Source of the DNA: Thermococcus sp.
Lineage (GTDB): Archaea > Methanobacteriota_B > Thermococci > Thermococcales > Thermococcaceae
Assembly: GCA_027075325.1 (NCBI GenBank)
Contig: JALTBN010000043.1
Location: 140,542-204,541, forward strand
Direction: 5' to 3'
Length of the DNA stretch: 64,000 bases
Position 1 is the first letter of the stretch. Every line of letters begins with the position of its first letter. The translations under genes and the position numbers were made by a program. This document shows, piece after piece, positions 62,243 through 64,000 of the stretch. The notes under the pieces were generated by a model, which saw nothing but the letters and a program-made list of their open reading frames with translations, did not search any database and was not told the origin of the DNA.

Positions 62243-63295
62243 TCACTTCTTGTGCGGGAAGAAGACGACCTTTCCGGTCTTACCCGCGCGCATAAGCTCG
62301 AAGGCTTCCTCGAACTCCTCAAAGCCGTTGTACCTGTGGGTTATGACCTCGTCGAGCTTGAGCTTGCCGCTCTGGATGAGGCTTGATACCGTGTACCAGG
62401 TCTCCCAGAGGTGCCTTCCGGTTATGCCGTGTATCTCAAGGGCCTTGAAGATGATGAGGTTGTTGAAGTCTATCGTGACTTCCCTCGGGTAGAGTCCGAG
62501 GAGCGAGACCCTTCCGCCAGGAGTGGTCGCCGCCAAGCCCTGCTCAAGGGCTTTTGGAGCGCCGCTGAACTCAAGGAAAACCTCAACCCCAGCACCGTCG
62601 GTTATGTCCATCACAGCCTTGACCGGGTCCTCTTCAAATGGGTTGATGACGTAGTCGGCACCGACCTTCTTTGCCAGCTCCCTTCTGAACTCGCTCGGCT
62701 CGCTCACGATAACCGGGTAGGCGCCGCTGGCCTTGGCAACGGTTATTCCGAGGAGTCCGAGGGGTCCGGCACCGGTTATGAGGGTGCTCCTTCCGGCTAT
62801 GGGGCCGGCGAGAACAGTGTCGACGGCGTTTCCAAGCGGCTCCTGGAGGGCCGCGTGCTCGGGCTTCATTCCCTTCGGGTTCTTCCAGGCGTTCTTAGCA
62901 GGGACGATGGCGTACTCGGCGAAGACACCGTCCATGTCAACACCGAAAATCTTGGTATTCTGGCAGACGTGGTAGCGGTTGTGCTTGCATGCGTAGCACT
63001 TGCCGCAAACGATGTGCGTTTCCGCGCTTATGTAGTCGCCGACCTCAAGGGTGTTAACTCCCGGGCCTACCTCAACGACCTCTCCAGCCACTTCGTGACC
63101 CATGATCTGGGGCGGCTTTATCCTGCTCTGCGCCCACTCGTTCCACTCGTAGATGTGCAGATCTGTTCCGCAGATGGTAGTTGCGAGAACCTTTATGAGC
63201 ACTTCACCCGGGCCAGGCTTTGGAACATCAACCTCAACCAGCTCGGCACCGTAGGCCGGCTTGGTCTTCATGATGGCCTGCATCTTTTCGGACAT
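62243..63295 (-). CDS. tdh: L-threonine 3-dehydrogenase
   Basis: A 350-residue zinc MDR enzyme that oxidises L-threonine to 2-amino-3-ketobutyrate with NAD+. Catalytic zinc ligands are C-G-T-D-L-H near residues 42-47 and G-H-E near 66-68. The structural zinc loop is C-G-K-C-Y-A-C...C near 97-111, and the NAD site G-A-G-P-L-G near 177. The start [13 protein letters not shown] aligns with Pyrococcus Tdh, and GGAGATGAG lies upstream; the frame extends three codons further. TATA element AAAGTTTATATC near 63333-63344. Confidence 0.95.
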   Translation of the reverse strand: MSEKMQAIMKTKPAYGAELVEVDVPKPGPGEVLIKVLATTICGTDLHIYEWNEWAQSRIKPPQIMGHEVAGEVVEVGPGVNTLEVGDYISAETHIVCGKCYACKHNRYHVCQNTKIFGVDMDGVFAEYAIVPAKNAWKNPKGMKPEHAALQEPLGNAVDTVLAGPIAGRSTLITGAGPLGLLGITVAKASGAYPVIVSEPSEFRRELAKKVGADYVINPFEEDPVKAVMDITDGAGVEVFLEFSGAPKALEQGLAATTPGGRVSLLGLYPREVTIDFNNLIIFKALEIHGITGRHLWETWYTVSSLIQSGKLKLDEVITHRYNGFEEFEEAFELMRAGKTGKVVFFPHKK

Positions 63296-63515
63296 GGCTC
63301 TCATCTCCTACATCGATGCATAGGTTTGACCCGATATAAACTTTTTCAATGAGTTTTGGAACGTGAAGAGGGACTTGATATTGTCCTGTTTGATATTAGC
63401 ACTTAAAAGCCAGTATTAAGTTTGAATTTCAAGATAAATGCTGAAAAAAGTTCAGTAAAACAACGGAGGGATTATATAGGAGCATACACACCTGAAAGGC
63501 GACATCTCTACGGTG

Positions 63516-63737
63516 GTGTCTGAATTGGAGAGGAATGGGTTTGCTCCAAGAAAGCCCCCCGTGAAAACGGGGGAAAAGTACAGGGTGAAGATAGAGTCCC
63601 TCGGCAAAGGAGGCGATGGGATAGCAAGGATAAGGGGCTTTGTTATTTTCGTCCCCAACACACAGGTCGGGGATGAGGTGGAGGTCGTCATAAAGAACGT
63701 GAAAGAGCGCTTTGCCTTCGCGGAAGTCCTGGAGTGA
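63516..63737 (+). CDS. TRAM-domain RNA-binding protein
   Basis: About 73 residues: a short basic leader, then a stand-alone TRAM domain ([44 protein letters not shown]). In archaea such small proteins act as RNA chaperones, with cold-response roles shown in methanogens. Tandem GTG codons at 63513 and 63516 leave the exact start open. A TATA element GATTATATAGG lies near 63470-63480. It is divergent from tdh. Confidence 0.88.
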   Translation: MSELERNGFAPRKPPVKTGEKYRVKIESLGKGGDGIARIRGFVIFVPNTQVGDEVEVVIKNVKERFAFAEVLE

Positions 63738-63857
63738 AAACCCAGAGGGACTCTTTTACTTTGTTCCCCCTTTAGTCCCGTACCACTTTTTTTCTTCCCG
63801 GACCGGAAAACTTAATAAAACAAACGGTATAACAGTGTAAAGCATGGGGGGAAATGG

Positions 63858-64000
63858 ATGGCAGTGATAGTAATGACCGGCAGGGGCGGTGCAGGAAAGA
63901 CCACAACAACGGCGAACCTCAGCACTTACCTCGCCATGAGAGAATACAGGGTTCTGGCTATTGATGGGGACCTATACCTCCCCAACCTGGGGTTTCACTT
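63858..64000 (+). CDS. MinD/ParA-type P-loop ATPase (5' part, cut by window end)
   Basis: The first 47 codons of a protein starting MAVIVMTGRGGAGKTTTTAN. The deviant Walker A motif G-R-G-G-A-G-K-T-T and the following YLAMREYRVLAIDGDLYLPN are typical of MinD/ParA/CooC-type ATPases involved in positioning, partition or metal-centre assembly. A GGGGGGAA site lies before the ATG, and a TATA-like CTTAATAAA is upstream. The gene runs past position 64000, so its length and subtype are unknown. Confidence 0.85.
   Translation, partial: MAVIVMTGRGGAGKTTTTANLSTYLAMREYRVLAIDGDLYLPNLGFH

Noticed and set aside
63441..63455. CTGAA-AAAAG-TTCAG repeat between tdh and the TRAM gene
   Set aside because: Five-base arms in A/T-rich DNA, not aligned with either core promoter; likely chance.

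Overview
The window is a chromosomal segment of a hyperthermophilic archaeon of the order Thermococcales, most likely the genus Thermococcus. This rests on the gene families (GINS-associated RecJ-like nuclease, KEOPS Pcc1, S3Ae, CGP-CTERM surface proteins, Trm1, archaeal PheST), archaeal TATA-type promoters, GGAGGTGA-type ribosome sites with short or absent leaders, and dense operons. The species cannot be fixed from sequence reading alone. About 60 protein genes, four tRNA genes and several candidate operators are described.

Left part (0-8 kb): an M42 aminopeptidase, then the conserved minus-strand block rps15 - GAN nuclease - pcc1 - rps3ae. A free-standing LAGLIDADG endonuclease gene ends inside the initiator tRNA-Met gene. 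Next come the two phosphomevalonate dehydratase subunits (archaeal mevalonate pathway) and a site-2 protease. 8-16 kb is accessory: an HTH protein, two tiny class III signal-peptide (pilin-like) proteins, two large membrane proteins of glycosyltransferase type, a HEAT-like protein and a lipoprotein.

16-24.5 kb is a glycerol-phosphate region: two glycerophosphodiesterases, glycerol kinase, a FAD-dependent glycerol-3-phosphate dehydrogenase, a second flavoprotein and a small Cys-rich partner. An MFS transporter and an alpha/beta hydrolase are divergent from it. 25-28 kb holds both halves of the glycine decarboxylase P-protein. 28-37 kb has a DOMON lipoprotein, tRNA-Ser/Cys/Lys, a DEAD-box helicase, a PurM-like/PP2C/PP-loop operon, the feoA-feoB-FeoC-like iron uptake genes with two candidate DtxR-type boxes, and a sugar nucleotidyltransferase behind a perfect 26-bp palindrome.

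37.9-42 kb is an uncharacterised ABC exporter cassette: a secreted/anchored protein, a small membrane protein broken by a +1 frameshift, a large permease and an ATPase. 42-46 kb carries the c-di-AMP synthase DacZ, UbiX, an Lrp-type regulator, a CYTH protein and YchF. 46-56 kb has a large PEGA-repeat surface protein with an exact 198-bp internal duplication, several unknown proteins, Trm1, a phosphoesterase, an m5C methyltransferase and an HExxH lipoprotein, then a non-coding stretch with three related inverted repeats. 56-64 kb is housekeeping: argF, thyX, a START-like protein, pheT-pheS, tdh, a TRAM protein, and the start of a MinD/ParA ATPase cut by the window end.

The strongest candidates for something undescribed are the tRNA/endonuclease junction (the only tRNA gene here without an encoded CCA), the ABC cassette at 37.9-42 kb, and the palindromic sites at 33.8, 36.5 and 55.9 kb. 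No CRISPR array, rRNA gene, insertion sequence or origin was recognised. All family assignments come from reading motifs, not from database searches.
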